The translations under genes were made by a program, and so were the position numbers. Shown one piece after another: positions 6,972-13,595 of a stretch of 14,952 nucleotides of DNA. Origin of the DNA: an uncultured Acetatifactor sp. GTDB lineage: Bacteria > Bacillota > Clostridia > Lachnospirales > Lachnospiraceae. Under the pieces are notes generated by a model, which did no database searches, was not told where the DNA came from, and was given only the letters and a program-made list of their open reading frames with translations. The stretch spans positions 1 to 14,952 of the forward strand of contig CAJUSI010000044.1 of assembly GCA_910589035.1 (NCBI GenBank), in the 5' to 3' direction. How positions within the stretch are numbered: position 1 is the first letter of the stretch; every line of letters starts with the position of its first letter.

Positions 6972-8684
6972 TCACCCTTTCCTCTTACGCCTGGCGCAAA
7001 ATATCCTGATTCCGACTCCCGCCCCTATGGGAAGCAGAACCACAAACACGAAAGATTTCATCACGGACTCATTCAGGTAATAAGGTATCCCCTTCACCAT
7101 TGCTTCTAATCCGCTATACCCTCTCTCCCAACCCTGCCAGCTAATCACCGCCAGCAAAGATAAAATACTGACACCAGCATATAAAAACAACTTCGTAGAT
7201 ACCATTCTTCCCACAAGCATCCACTTTCTTTTCTGTTTCTGGATATTTTTCTTCAGCAGCTCTGCGCCGCACAGGATGGCTGTGGCAAAAAGCATACCCC
7301 AGAATTCGGTATCTACCACCATCATCATCCACAGAGTTCCCCTGAGCGCAAATAAAAGAAGAACCGCCAGAACAAAGCCTGTCGAGATTGCCGCTTTCAT
7401 CTTCTCCTGCCAAAGTTTCTTCCAGAGCCATGCCATTCCCGCTATCACCGTAAACAAACATAGATACAGAAGAAAGCTGTGGAGCGTCTGCGTTATCTGT
7501 GAAGCGTCAAACCGGCCGTTATGGAAATTGCTGAATAAAATATAGAGAGAACTGCGTGTATACTGATCTGTCGGGAAAAAACATTGAATCAGAATAACTG
7601 CCGGAAATATCAGCGCCCCGATTATTCCCTTCTGATACCAGAGCTTCCCTTCGCCGGGAGGATTCGGATGCGTCCTTCTGCTGTCTGGTTCAACCTTTCC
7701 GCCGTCCAATTCCGCTCTTTCGCTGTCCGGTTCTGTCCCCCTTTTTTCCGGCTCTCCCTCCGGAACCGCCGGACCTGCCTCCTGTGCGCCGCCGCACAGC
7801 GCGCGCAGGGCGTTCCCGAACTCACCTGCGCTCCCATAGCGGTCCCCCGGATGATACGCGCACGCTTTGGCCACTACCTTTTTCAGCGCGCCGCTTCCAT
7901 GGGCCGGAGGCGGCAGCACGGTTCCGCTCATCCTCTTATTCAGCGCCTCCTCCTTATCCCTATAGAGAATCTTCTCCGGATATGGCGGAAGAAAGGGCGT
8001 ACGGTTGTCGTTCAGAAAGCGGTACAGCACCAGCCCCAGGGAATACAGATCCGCCGCAAAACCGTATTCCTCCCCCCGGTAAACCTCCGGAGCCATGTAA
8101 TTGTAGGTTCCCTTCCGGGACATGGCGGATACGGTTTTCTCCGCCACCCGGGCCACGCCGAAATCCCCCAGCTTGAAATTTCCGTCCCTGGAGATAAAGA
8201 TATTCTCCGGTTTGATATCCCTGTGTACGATACCACGCCTTCTGCACAATTCCAGCGCCTGGGTCATATCCAGCCCCAGCCGGATCACGTCCGCTTCCTC
8301 TAACGGATGCGCCGAAGCATAATCCGTCAGCGCCGTGAGAAGCTCCATCCGGATGAGGATATCCCAGCCCACTTCATTCTCCCGCTGGACTACCATATGG
8401 TCTTCATAGCTTACGATATTGCTGTTCCCCTTCAATTCCGACAGCAGCGCAAATTCCGCCACCACCTCCTCCACGAAACCGCGGAAATATTCGGTTACGC
8501 TCTCCTCATCCATTCCCTCGTCATACGCCGCCCGCACGTCGGCCTGGGAGCCCGGAATGGTAATCACCTTCAGGGCCGCTTCATATACCCTGCCAAACTC
8601 CTCCCTCTGAATCCTGTATACCCTGCCAAAACTTCCCTCCCCAATCAAACCGGCATTTTTCCATCCGGGCCATGTATCAATCAT
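6972..8684 (-). CDS. Ser/Thr protein kinase with polytopic membrane domain
   Basis: The 570-residue protein has a full Hanks-type kinase domain at about residues 8-297: GEGSFGRV (15-22), Lys39, Glu78, HRDIKPEN (154-161), DFG (174-176) and APE (198-200). The activation loop holds EKTVSAMS. After a charged linker (about 300-348) come some six hydrophobic segments, starting with GIIGALIFPAVILIQCFF near 354 and ending with SFVFVVLLPIGAGVGI near the C-terminus. This differs from the single-TM PASTA kinases of most Firmicutes. The ATG at 8684 is chosen because GGGGAGA lies eight bases upstream and its kinase start aligns with the paralogue at 3201-5746; a GTG in frame at 8711 is possible. The two kinases are clear paralogues, sharing long stretches such as GTYNYMAPEVY and YSLGLVLYR. 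The function of the membrane domain is unknown. Confidence 0.9.
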   Translation of the reverse strand: MIDTWPGWKNAGLIGEGSFGRVYRIQREEFGRVYEAALKVITIPGSQADVRAAYDEGMDEESVTEYFRGFVEEVVAEFALLSELKGNSNIVSYEDHMVVQRENEVGWDILIRMELLTALTDYASAHPLEEADVIRLGLDMTQALELCRRRGIVHRDIKPENIFISRDGNFKLGDFGVARVAEKTVSAMSRKGTYNYMAPEVYRGEEYGFAADLYSLGLVLYRFLNDNRTPFLPPYPEKILYRDKEEALNKRMSGTVLPPPAHGSGALKKVVAKACAYHPGDRYGSAGEFGNALRALCGGAQEAGPAVPEGEPEKRGTEPDSERAELDGGKVEPDSRRTHPNPPGEGKLWYQKGIIGALIFPAVILIQCFFPTDQYTRSSLYILFSNFHNGRFDASQITQTLHSFLLYLCLFTVIAGMAWLWKKLWQEKMKAAISTGFVLAVLLLFALRGTLWMMMVVDTEFWGMLFATAILCGAELLKKNIQKQKRKWMLVGRMVSTKLFLYAGVSILSLLAVISWQGWERGYSGLEAMVKGIPYYLNESVMKSFVFVVLLPIGAGVGIRIFCARRKRKG

Positions 8685-8824
8685 CGCTTTTCTCCCCGCA
8701 TTCCTCCGCACTCAGTCATTGTATCCCTATGTATCATGTACTGCCTTATTCACCGCCCTGGGAACTGTCTCAGAATAATTTATCCTGCCGCTGTCTTTTT
8801 CTCCGCCGGCACTACCCAAAATCA

Positions 8825-8854
8825 GTTATACTGCATAGCGCTGCGTGTTGCCTA
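8825..8854 (-). promoter_or_regulatory. Candidate promoter upstream of the polytopic kinase
   Basis: On the minus strand TAGGCA (8849-8854) and TATAAC (8825-8830) are 18 bp apart and match the sigma-A boxes at four and five of six positions. The 8685-9010 spacer is otherwise without a recognisable gene; a 68-codon frame in it shows no family features. A small perfect hairpin (TTTCAC/GTGAAA, 8897-8913) without a T tract is also present. The kinase may therefore be transcribed separately from the tail-anchored protein upstream. Confidence 0.3.
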
Positions 8855-9010
8855 ATGTAATCCTGCGATGGAACCAGTCAGCGTTATGCATTCTGGTTTC
8901 ACGGCAAGTGAAATCGTTAAGCGCCTGATTTTTATACGGCACTCTCAAAGGATATTTTGCGGAGCATGGATAGATTATTCCGGAAAGGTTCTCATGCGCT
9001 GCCCAGGGGA

Positions 9011-9490
9011 TCAGATAAGCTTGAATCCCCATAAAAACAAAAAGAAAAAAAGCCCCGCCAGAAGGATTCCCGCCAAAACCGACAGCGTGATGACCAGCCC
9101 CAGGGACAGGGGCTTCTTTGCGCCGATTCCCTTCGCCGGCGAAGGCTTTTTCACAGAATTATCCCCGCCCTGTGCCTCGCGCCCGTTTTTGCCGGCCTCC
9201 TGCCCTGTCGTCCGCGTTCTGCCCTGCCTTGCGGAAAAAGCGGATACCGTGCGGTCAAACTCGTCGTCCTCTTCCTCCGGCTCCGGAGATACTCTTTCTC
9301 CCGGCACATCCATCTCCTGAAATCTCCTCTCCTCCGGCGCTTTCGGCTCCCGAAATTTCCTTTCCTTTGGCGCATCCTCTTCCCTTTCAGGGCCCTCCTC
9401 AGATACGCCCCTATGCCTCGGTGCGGAAAAAGCTGACACGGTGCGGTCAAACTCATCCTCTTCCTGCCCTGTAAATCTGCTATCGCCCAT
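9011..9490 (-). CDS. Small tail-anchored protein with duplicated kinase activation-loop-like motif
   Basis: I recognise no family. The 159-residue protein has an acidic, Arg/Glu/Pro-rich N-terminal part, a basic juxtamembrane stretch (KKPSPAKGIGAKKP, about 114-127) and one C-terminal TM segment (about 129-155) with four residues after it, so the N-terminus should face the cytoplasm. The motif DEFDRTVSAFSA occurs twice, around Thr17 and Thr81, after acidic residues. Its core resembles the activation loops EKTVSAMS and ERTMSGLS of the two kinases encoded downstream, suggesting a membrane-bound phospho-substrate or FHA ligand. Residues 40-70 hold degenerate repeats of the form P-x-E-R-x-F. The start is the ATG at 9490, because GGAGG lies eight bases upstream; the frame runs on to 9541 without another good site. 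It begins 146 bp after the phosphatase remnant. Confidence 0.75.
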   Translation of the reverse strand: MGDSRFTGQEEDEFDRTVSAFSAPRHRGVSEEGPEREEDAPKERKFREPKAPEERRFQEMDVPGERVSPEPEEEDDEFDRTVSAFSARQGRTRTTGQEAGKNGREAQGGDNSVKKPSPAKGIGAKKPLSLGLVITLSVLAGILLAGLFFFLFLWGFKLI

Positions 9491-9526
9491 TCTCCCGTCC
9501 TCCTTACTGCTGCTTTCCATTTTCAT

Positions 9527-9647
9527 GAACCCGCTTACCATTTTCCGAATCTGCTCACCGCTTCTTCAAATCCGCTGCCATTTCTTCGAACCTGCTCACC
9601 GCTTCTTCAAATCCGCTGCCATTTCTCCGAACCTGCTTACCGTTTCC
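9527..9647. repeat. 41-bp tandem repeats downstream of the chimeric ORF
   Basis: Two nearly identical units (9547-9587 and 9588-9628) are flanked by partial, decayed copies at 9527-9546 and 9629-9647. On the minus strand each full unit carries an ATG and a stop, reading MAADLKKR then TGA. The last copy covers the stop codon of the chimeric ORF (AAACGGTAAGC against AAGCGGTGAGC), so the array seems to have grown from the 3' end of the phosphatase gene. Confidence 0.8.
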
Positions 9648-10194
9648 ACACGCGGACCACGATCACCGTCACATTGTCGCGCCCTCCGTTTTCCAATGCC
9701 TTCCCGACCAGCGCGTCCGCGCACTGTCTCGCGTCCTTCGCCTCCTTCATAACAGCACTGTAATAGCCCCTGCCTCCCCATCCCTGGGAGCGCTCCAGGT
9801 AGCCGTTCCCCACCATGAAACGGTCGCAGACCTGCACGGCGTCCTCCGCGGTACGGACATCCGCCACCGCCGCCTGCAGCTCCCGGACCGTCCCGATATA
9901 TTCCTTCTGCCTGGCAAGCCGCTTCTCCGGGGTGTCGTCCTTACGGTAATACTGTGGGGAAGCGTTCAGGCTGTCCCTTGCCTTCTTGACGAAATACACC
10001 ACCCCCAGGGGGATGCCGTCGTCAAGCATGGCCTGGTAGTCCGGCTTTTTCCAGATATTATCCTTCTTTACCAATTTCTCGGCCTCCCGCTCGTTCATGG
10101 CGTCCAGGTCGCCTGCCATGAGCCCCCTCTCTTTCCAGAGATCTTTCTTTGCGCCCCCGATCTTCTCCCCGAAATCCTCATGCTGTTTCGGCAT
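9637..10194 (-). CDS. Chimeric ORF: ICE protein N-terminus joined to the C-terminal tail of a PP2C phosphatase
   Basis: Residues 1 to about 150 look like a mobile-element protein (FGEKIGGAKKDLWKERGL, KKDNIWKKPDYQAM, a VYFVKKARDSL helix and VCDRFMVGNGYLE), of a type found in conjugative-element operons and their large polyvalent proteins. The last 30 residues, CADALVGKALENGG then RDNVTVIVVRV, are the closing motif of PPM/PP2C phosphatases, including the conserved metal-binding Asp of the DN pair. A complete PP2C has about 230-250 residues, so nearly all of it is missing. The join lies near residues 150-158 (about 9720-9745). The gene has a good ribosome-binding site (GAGGTG) and starts 30 bp after the preceding ICE gene. 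The product should have no phosphatase activity. Both parental genes appear truncated; this is a rearrangement scar, not a known fusion family. Confidence 0.75.
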   Translation of the reverse strand: MPKQHEDFGEKIGGAKKDLWKERGLMAGDLDAMNEREAEKLVKKDNIWKKPDYQAMLDDGIPLGVVYFVKKARDSLNASPQYYRKDDTPEKRLARQKEYIGTVRELQAAVADVRTAEDAVQVCDRFMVGNGYLERSQGWGGRGYYSAVMKEAKDARQCADALVGKALENGGRDNVTVIVVRVWKR

Positions 10195-10223
10195 ATATGA
10201 TCACCTCGATTCCCTGCAATAAT

Positions 10224-11150
10224 CTACCGCTCCGGGCGGGGGCGGTGTTTTCCTGTCTCTTTATGTTCCTGTTCCGGCCGTTCCTTTGGCCTTAAAGCCC
10301 TCCCGGTGAGTCGGTCCGTCTCCCGGCGCACAAGGCGGTCCACCCCGCCCAGGTTTTCCGGGGCGACGGCAAACTCCCGGTAATCCACGTACCAAAGGCC
10401 GGTGGTTATGGCCGTCACCGGGGCCAATTCCTCCGCCCCGCCCGGAAGCAGCCTGCATACCGGGCCGTCGCCGTTAAGGAGCATCTGCTTCGCTGTCTCC
10501 AGCGGTATACGATACATGTCCATGTCCGGATTCTGTGCTTCCAGCATGTATCCCGTGTTCAGGCGTTCCTCCAGGTCCTGCTCCATGTAGGGAAATGCCT
10601 GCCCCTTCCACTGGCTGAACCTCCGGGAATAATAATGCTGCCATTCCGTCGCCAGTTCCGGTGCATAGAGATAACGCCAGCTTTTCAGGGCGTCCTTTTC
10701 GCAGAGCTCCATTGCCTCCCACTTTTCAATGTCCGCCTCCGCTTTCGTGCCGTCCCGGTATTCCATGCTGACGCCATAAGGGTACAGGGTGTTCTTCCCT
10801 ATCTCCTGCCGCAGCGTGTCAAGGTCCATCATCAGGACGTTCCCGAACGGCCGCCCGGCCTCCGTCCGCTCCGTATGGAACAGGAAGGCCCTGGCTCCGG
10901 GATATTCCGTCGTGGCGGCCATCCGGTAGAGCTCCGCTGTAGGGCAGTAGGCAAGCAGGGCGTCCGAAAGCCACATGTGCCGTTTCCCCATGATGGCAAT
11001 GGAATCCGCCCCGGTATTCGTCACAAGGGAGCGCAGATTGTATCCGCTGTCCCCCAGGAAGTCCCCGGCAAACATGTGGAGCTTATAGGCAAACTCCGCC
11101 AGGTCCATATCCCTTACCAGATGGATCTGCGGTAATGGTTCCTGTTTCAA
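10224..11150 (-). CDS. ICE-associated protein of unknown function
   Basis: The 308-residue soluble-looking protein has no signal peptide, TM segment or catalytic motif that I can name. It begins with EPLPQIHLVRDMDLAEFAYK and ends in a basic, hydrophilic tail (HKETGKHRPRPER). Sequences with GKRHMWLSDALLAYCPTAEL and a terminal WYVDYREFAV segment are, as far as I recall, carried by many clostridial conjugative elements in this same gene neighbourhood. It starts at a TTG at 11150 behind GGGAGG with eight-base spacing. The flanking intergenic gaps of 26 and 29 bp point to one operon with the genes on both sides. Its role in transfer or maintenance is unknown. Confidence 0.75.
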   Translation of the reverse strand: MKQEPLPQIHLVRDMDLAEFAYKLHMFAGDFLGDSGYNLRSLVTNTGADSIAIMGKRHMWLSDALLAYCPTAELYRMAATTEYPGARAFLFHTERTEAGRPFGNVLMMDLDTLRQEIGKNTLYPYGVSMEYRDGTKAEADIEKWEAMELCEKDALKSWRYLYAPELATEWQHYYSRRFSQWKGQAFPYMEQDLEERLNTGYMLEAQNPDMDMYRIPLETAKQMLLNGDGPVCRLLPGGAEELAPVTAITTGLWYVDYREFAVAPENLGGVDRLVRRETDRLTGRALRPKERPEQEHKETGKHRPRPER

Positions 11151-11176
11151 TCAGTTTTCCTCCCTTCTCCCATTGG

Positions 11177-11965
11177 TCACCGGCTGCCCTTATCCTGGGA
11201 AAGCGCCGGCCTGTCTTTTGCCGGTTCCGTCTTTGCCGCCTGCTCTTTCATGGCCTCCAAAACAGAAGGCCGGCGTTCTGCCGCCCTCCCCAGCCTTCCA
11301 AGGGCTCCCTGTGCCTTTTCCGTCCGTTTGATGACCTCTACAGCAAAAGAACGCTCTATCTTAAAAGCCCCTTTGAAAGCCCTGGCTATCTTCCCGTTTT
11401 CCCTTGCCTCCGTCTCTGCATCCCTCCCCATCAGGGAGCGGCCCATATTTTTCAGATGCCGGCCCGCTTCATGGAATTCCGCACTGAACGCATCGATCCT
11501 GGACACGGCCCTGTCGCTGGCCTGTATGCTTCTTTCCGCCGCATCCTGCACCGCCTTAAGTGCCGGTTCCAGCCGGAGGAAGCCGGCGATCCCGTTCAAG
11601 GCAGCCACCCCGCGCTCCTTGAAATCTTCCAGGATATTCCTGCACCCCTCCACGATCTGCCCTTTCAGCTCCAAAAGGCGCTGGCGCATGGCGTCCACAT
11701 TTTCCTCCAGCGCCAGGCCGCTTTTCTGCAGGACGGCCCCCAGAGAGCGGTCCTGTACCTCCTGCATCTTCTGGCGCATGGCCTGCAGCTCCTCCAGTGC
11801 ATCGGAAAGCTGCCGTTCCATGCCGGACACATGGGTGATGAGCTCGGCAAATTCCCGGCATCCCGGAGAATTATTTTCATTCAGGAGCATAAGCAGCGCC
11901 TGGACCTGCTCATTTTCCGCAATAGGCTGTCCGGACCCTGCCGCCGCCTGTTCCTGATCCGCCAT
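11177..11965 (-). CDS. DUF6674-like coiled-coil protein of conjugative elements
   Basis: The 262-residue protein is almost wholly helical and rich in Ala, Glu, Gln and Arg. Heptad-like stretches include MERQLSDALEELQAMRQKMQ (about 49-68) and DAMRQRLLELKGQIVEGCRN. The C-terminus is basic and disordered. I place it with the DUF6674 family from memory of ICE operons; that name is tentative and the family has no known function. The ATG directly abuts the stop codon of the HTH gene upstream, with GGGAGGG inside that gene's 3' end, so translation is probably coupled. No TM segment is visible. A structural or partition-like role is possible but not shown by the sequence. Confidence 0.65.
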   Translation of the reverse strand: MADQEQAAAGSGQPIAENEQVQALLMLLNENNSPGCREFAELITHVSGMERQLSDALEELQAMRQKMQEVQDRSLGAVLQKSGLALEENVDAMRQRLLELKGQIVEGCRNILEDFKERGVAALNGIAGFLRLEPALKAVQDAAERSIQASDRAVSRIDAFSAEFHEAGRHLKNMGRSLMGRDAETEARENGKIARAFKGAFKIERSFAVEVIKRTEKAQGALGRLGRAAERRPSVLEAMKEQAAKTEPAKDRPALSQDKGSR

Positions 11966-12247
11966 TTAAGAATCCCTCCCCTCTGCGGAAGGCTCCCCGG
12001 CAATCTTCCCCACGATCTCCGGCCCTGCCTCGTAGATCTGCATGAGCCTCCTGGCCGTGCCGCTGGGCTGTGCCGCTCCGCTGGTCCAGAGCCGGATCGT
12101 GGACGGGGCCACGTTCATCAGAAGGGCGAAGGCCCTCTCGTTCATGTCCAGCTTCTCCATCAGATCCTTTACCATTTCCGGCCCGTACTCCGGACACCTG
12201 GCAGCTCCGGCGATCAACTGTAAGACGGTATTTTCGGTTTTCATCAT
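11966..12247 (-). CDS. XRE-type helix-turn-helix DNA-binding protein
   Basis: The 93-residue protein carries one HTH domain at about residues 23-65: VKDLMEKLDMNERAFALLMN, then VAPSTIRLWTSGAAQPSG as recognition helix and wing, and a closing helix RRLMQIYEAGPEIV. The order and spacing resemble HigA/NadS-type XRE proteins, which serve as antitoxins or autoregulators. No toxin gene lies next to it; both neighbours are ICE proteins. Regulation of the transfer operon is therefore the likelier job. It starts at the first of two adjacent ATG codons, ten bases after AGGAGG, which overlaps the stop of the TOPRIM gene. An MTA/SaeR-type assignment is not supported. Confidence 0.75.
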   Translation of the reverse strand: MMKTENTVLQLIAGAARCPEYGPEMVKDLMEKLDMNERAFALLMNVAPSTIRLWTSGAAQPSGTARRLMQIYEAGPEIVGKIAGEPSAEGRDS

Positions 12248-12262
12248 AGTCTGGGTTCCTCC

Positions 12263-13246
12263 TTAAATAGAAATGGCCGCCTGTCTATGGCGGCTTTGTT
12301 GTTGGCAGTCTTTTTCCTGCTCCCTCACGCAGAGCAGCTTTTCGTTGTAATCCTTCCCCGTCCGGGGCGGGCTGACGCTGACCCGGATATGCCGGAAACG
12401 CCGGTCTTGTTCCAGCATGTCCCGGATCTTCCTGGCATTTACAAGGCCGGCAAAGTCATTGTCCATGTAGAGGGTGACGCTCCGGATCTCCGGGTGGCGT
12501 TCCAGGAAAGCGGTCAGCGCCACATGGGAGGTGCCGCCCAGTGACAGGCGCCAGCCGTTCCACTTCCACCCCTCCAGCTCCTGCAGCGTGGCATGGGAAA
12601 GGGCATCAATCGGTGCCTCGAATACGGCAAGCTGCAGGCTGCCCGGATTGTCTGGCGGGTAGCAGAAGCTGAATCTTTTATCGCTGCCGGCCACATCTTT
12701 TTTCAGGTTTGTCCCAATGCCCCGCATACAGGCAAACCTTGCTTTTCCCCCGTCATCCTTCCCCACGAATACGCAGACCGCTTCATCCCTGTACCTGGCC
12801 TCATACAGGAGCCCTGACCGGAAGCACCGGCTGATTACCTGGCTGCTGATTCCCCGCCTCTGCAGGTACGATACCGCGAAGGTGGCGCACCGCTTCGCCC
12901 AGGGAAGGGAAAAGGGCTTTTTCTCCGGCTCCTTATGTACATAGCTTTTGGCTGCCGCACTCTGGCAGTTTTCTGTCTGCCGGGTTTCCCCATCCGTCAG
13001 GGTGTTCACCGCATCCACCAAACCATAGCCCCGGATCTCCACCAGGTAGTCCAAAGCGTTGATGCTCCGGCCCCGGCTGTTCCAGTACCAGTATCCCTTT
13101 CCGGTGACATAGACCAGGCTGTCATGCTCCTTATGCCGGTAGTTCGGCCCGTCCCGTTTCAACACCCCCGGCTCATGGAATTGTAGATAGCGGAACAGGT
13201 CCGCCTCCCTTGCCTCCTGGATCTGCTCCTTGGTTACGCCCGGCAT
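12263..13246 (-). CDS. DUF3991 and TOPRIM domain protein (primase-like, ICE)
   Basis: The 327-residue protein resembles the primase-like TOPRIM proteins of clostridial conjugative elements. The N-terminal part (about 35-75) has the layout of a primase zinc-ribbon region (YRHKEHDSLVY, GYWYWNSRGRSINALDYLV) but lacks zinc-binding cysteines. A DUF3991-type helical part follows (about 110-150, YLQRRGISSQVISRCF). The TOPRIM fold shows the conserved Glu in VFEAPIDAL (Glu210) and a DxD pair in YMDNDFAG (Asp262, Asp264). A role in element DNA replication or processing is inferred from the family. The start is the ATG at 13246, chosen by fit to the family; it has no strong ribosome-binding site. The best site serves a short overlapping leader ORF at 13234-13269. 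The open frame to 13384 overlaps the upstream gene and is probably not used. Confidence 0.82.
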   Translation of the reverse strand: MPGVTKEQIQEAREADLFRYLQFHEPGVLKRDGPNYRHKEHDSLVYVTGKGYWYWNSRGRSINALDYLVEIRGYGLVDAVNTLTDGETRQTENCQSAAAKSYVHKEPEKKPFSLPWAKRCATFAVSYLQRRGISSQVISRCFRSGLLYEARYRDEAVCVFVGKDDGGKARFACMRGIGTNLKKDVAGSDKRFSFCYPPDNPGSLQLAVFEAPIDALSHATLQELEGWKWNGWRLSLGGTSHVALTAFLERHPEIRSVTLYMDNDFAGLVNARKIRDMLEQDRRFRHIRVSVSPPRTGKDYNEKLLCVREQEKDCQQQSRHRQAAISI

Positions 13247-13269
13247 GCTCCAGGCACTTCTTTCCTCAT
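13234..13269 (-). CDS. Possible 11-residue leader peptide overlapping the TOPRIM gene start
   Basis: An ATG at 13269 lies nine bases after AAGGAGG, the best ribosome-binding site in this gap, and opens an 11-codon frame (MRKEVPGACRA) that ends in TAA inside the first codons of the TOPRIM gene. Ribosomes stopping there could restart at the nearby ATG at 13246. It may also be a relic of an older start whose frame has shifted. Confidence 0.3.
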   Translation of the reverse strand: MRKEVPGACRA

Positions 13270-13319
13270 TGTGCGCCGCCTCCTTCCGTAGATTATTTCC
13301 GAAGCATTTCTCCCCATGC

Positions 13320-13592
13320 TCATACACCGTACAGGTCATGGTTGACCTCGGCCCGGTAATAGCTGTCCATCGTCGCCGGGGCATTATACAGGGCCGCCAG
13401 CAGGTAAGCCTTGATGTTCCCTACCTTCGTGGTGTTCCTGTCGATACAGTCAAAGACATACTCCAGATGGCCGGAATTGAGCTTCAGGAACCGACTCTTT
13501 ACAGCCTCCCTGGGGAAGTCGTCCCCCGCAATACGGATATAGGGGCGTTTTGACAGGACCACTTCAAGCATGAGCTCCACTGTTTCATCCAT
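13320..13592 (-). pseudogene. DUF6017-type C-terminal domain, separated from its N-terminal half by an in-frame TAG
   Basis: The 90-residue segment (DETVELMLEVVLSKRPYIRI, SRFLKLNSGHLEYVFDCIDR, NIKAYLLAALYNAPATMDSY) matches the C-terminal domain found in ICE replication-initiator-like HTH proteins. It lies in the same frame as the upstream HTH ORF, with only TAG-CGG between that ORF's last sense codon and this ATG, so one nonsense codon separates the halves. Restored, the gene would have 290 codons plus stop. Reinitiation at the ATG six bases after the start of the TAG is possible but no ribosome-binding site is evident. Functional loss or a split two-piece protein are both open. Confidence 0.75.
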
Positions 13593-13595
13593 CCG

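Noticed and set aside
9005..9031. Terminator from the GGGGAT/ATCCCC inverted repeat at the end of the tail-anchored protein gene
   Set aside because: The stem is only six bp with a long loop, and no T tract follows on the minus strand.
8826..9032. 68-codon minus-strand frame between the tail-anchored protein and the polytopic kinase
   Set aside because: It overlaps the end of the tail-anchored protein gene, has no good ribosome-binding site, and shows no protein family features. The interval is better read as leader or promoter region.
11135..12223. 362-codon plus-strand frame opposite the DUF6674-like and HTH genes
   Set aside because: The minus-strand genes have proper ribosome-binding sites, tight spacing and recognisable domains; this frame has none.
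11966..12247. Toxin-antitoxin pair
   Set aside because: The HTH protein is antitoxin-like in fold, but neither neighbour resembles a toxin; both are long ICE proteins.
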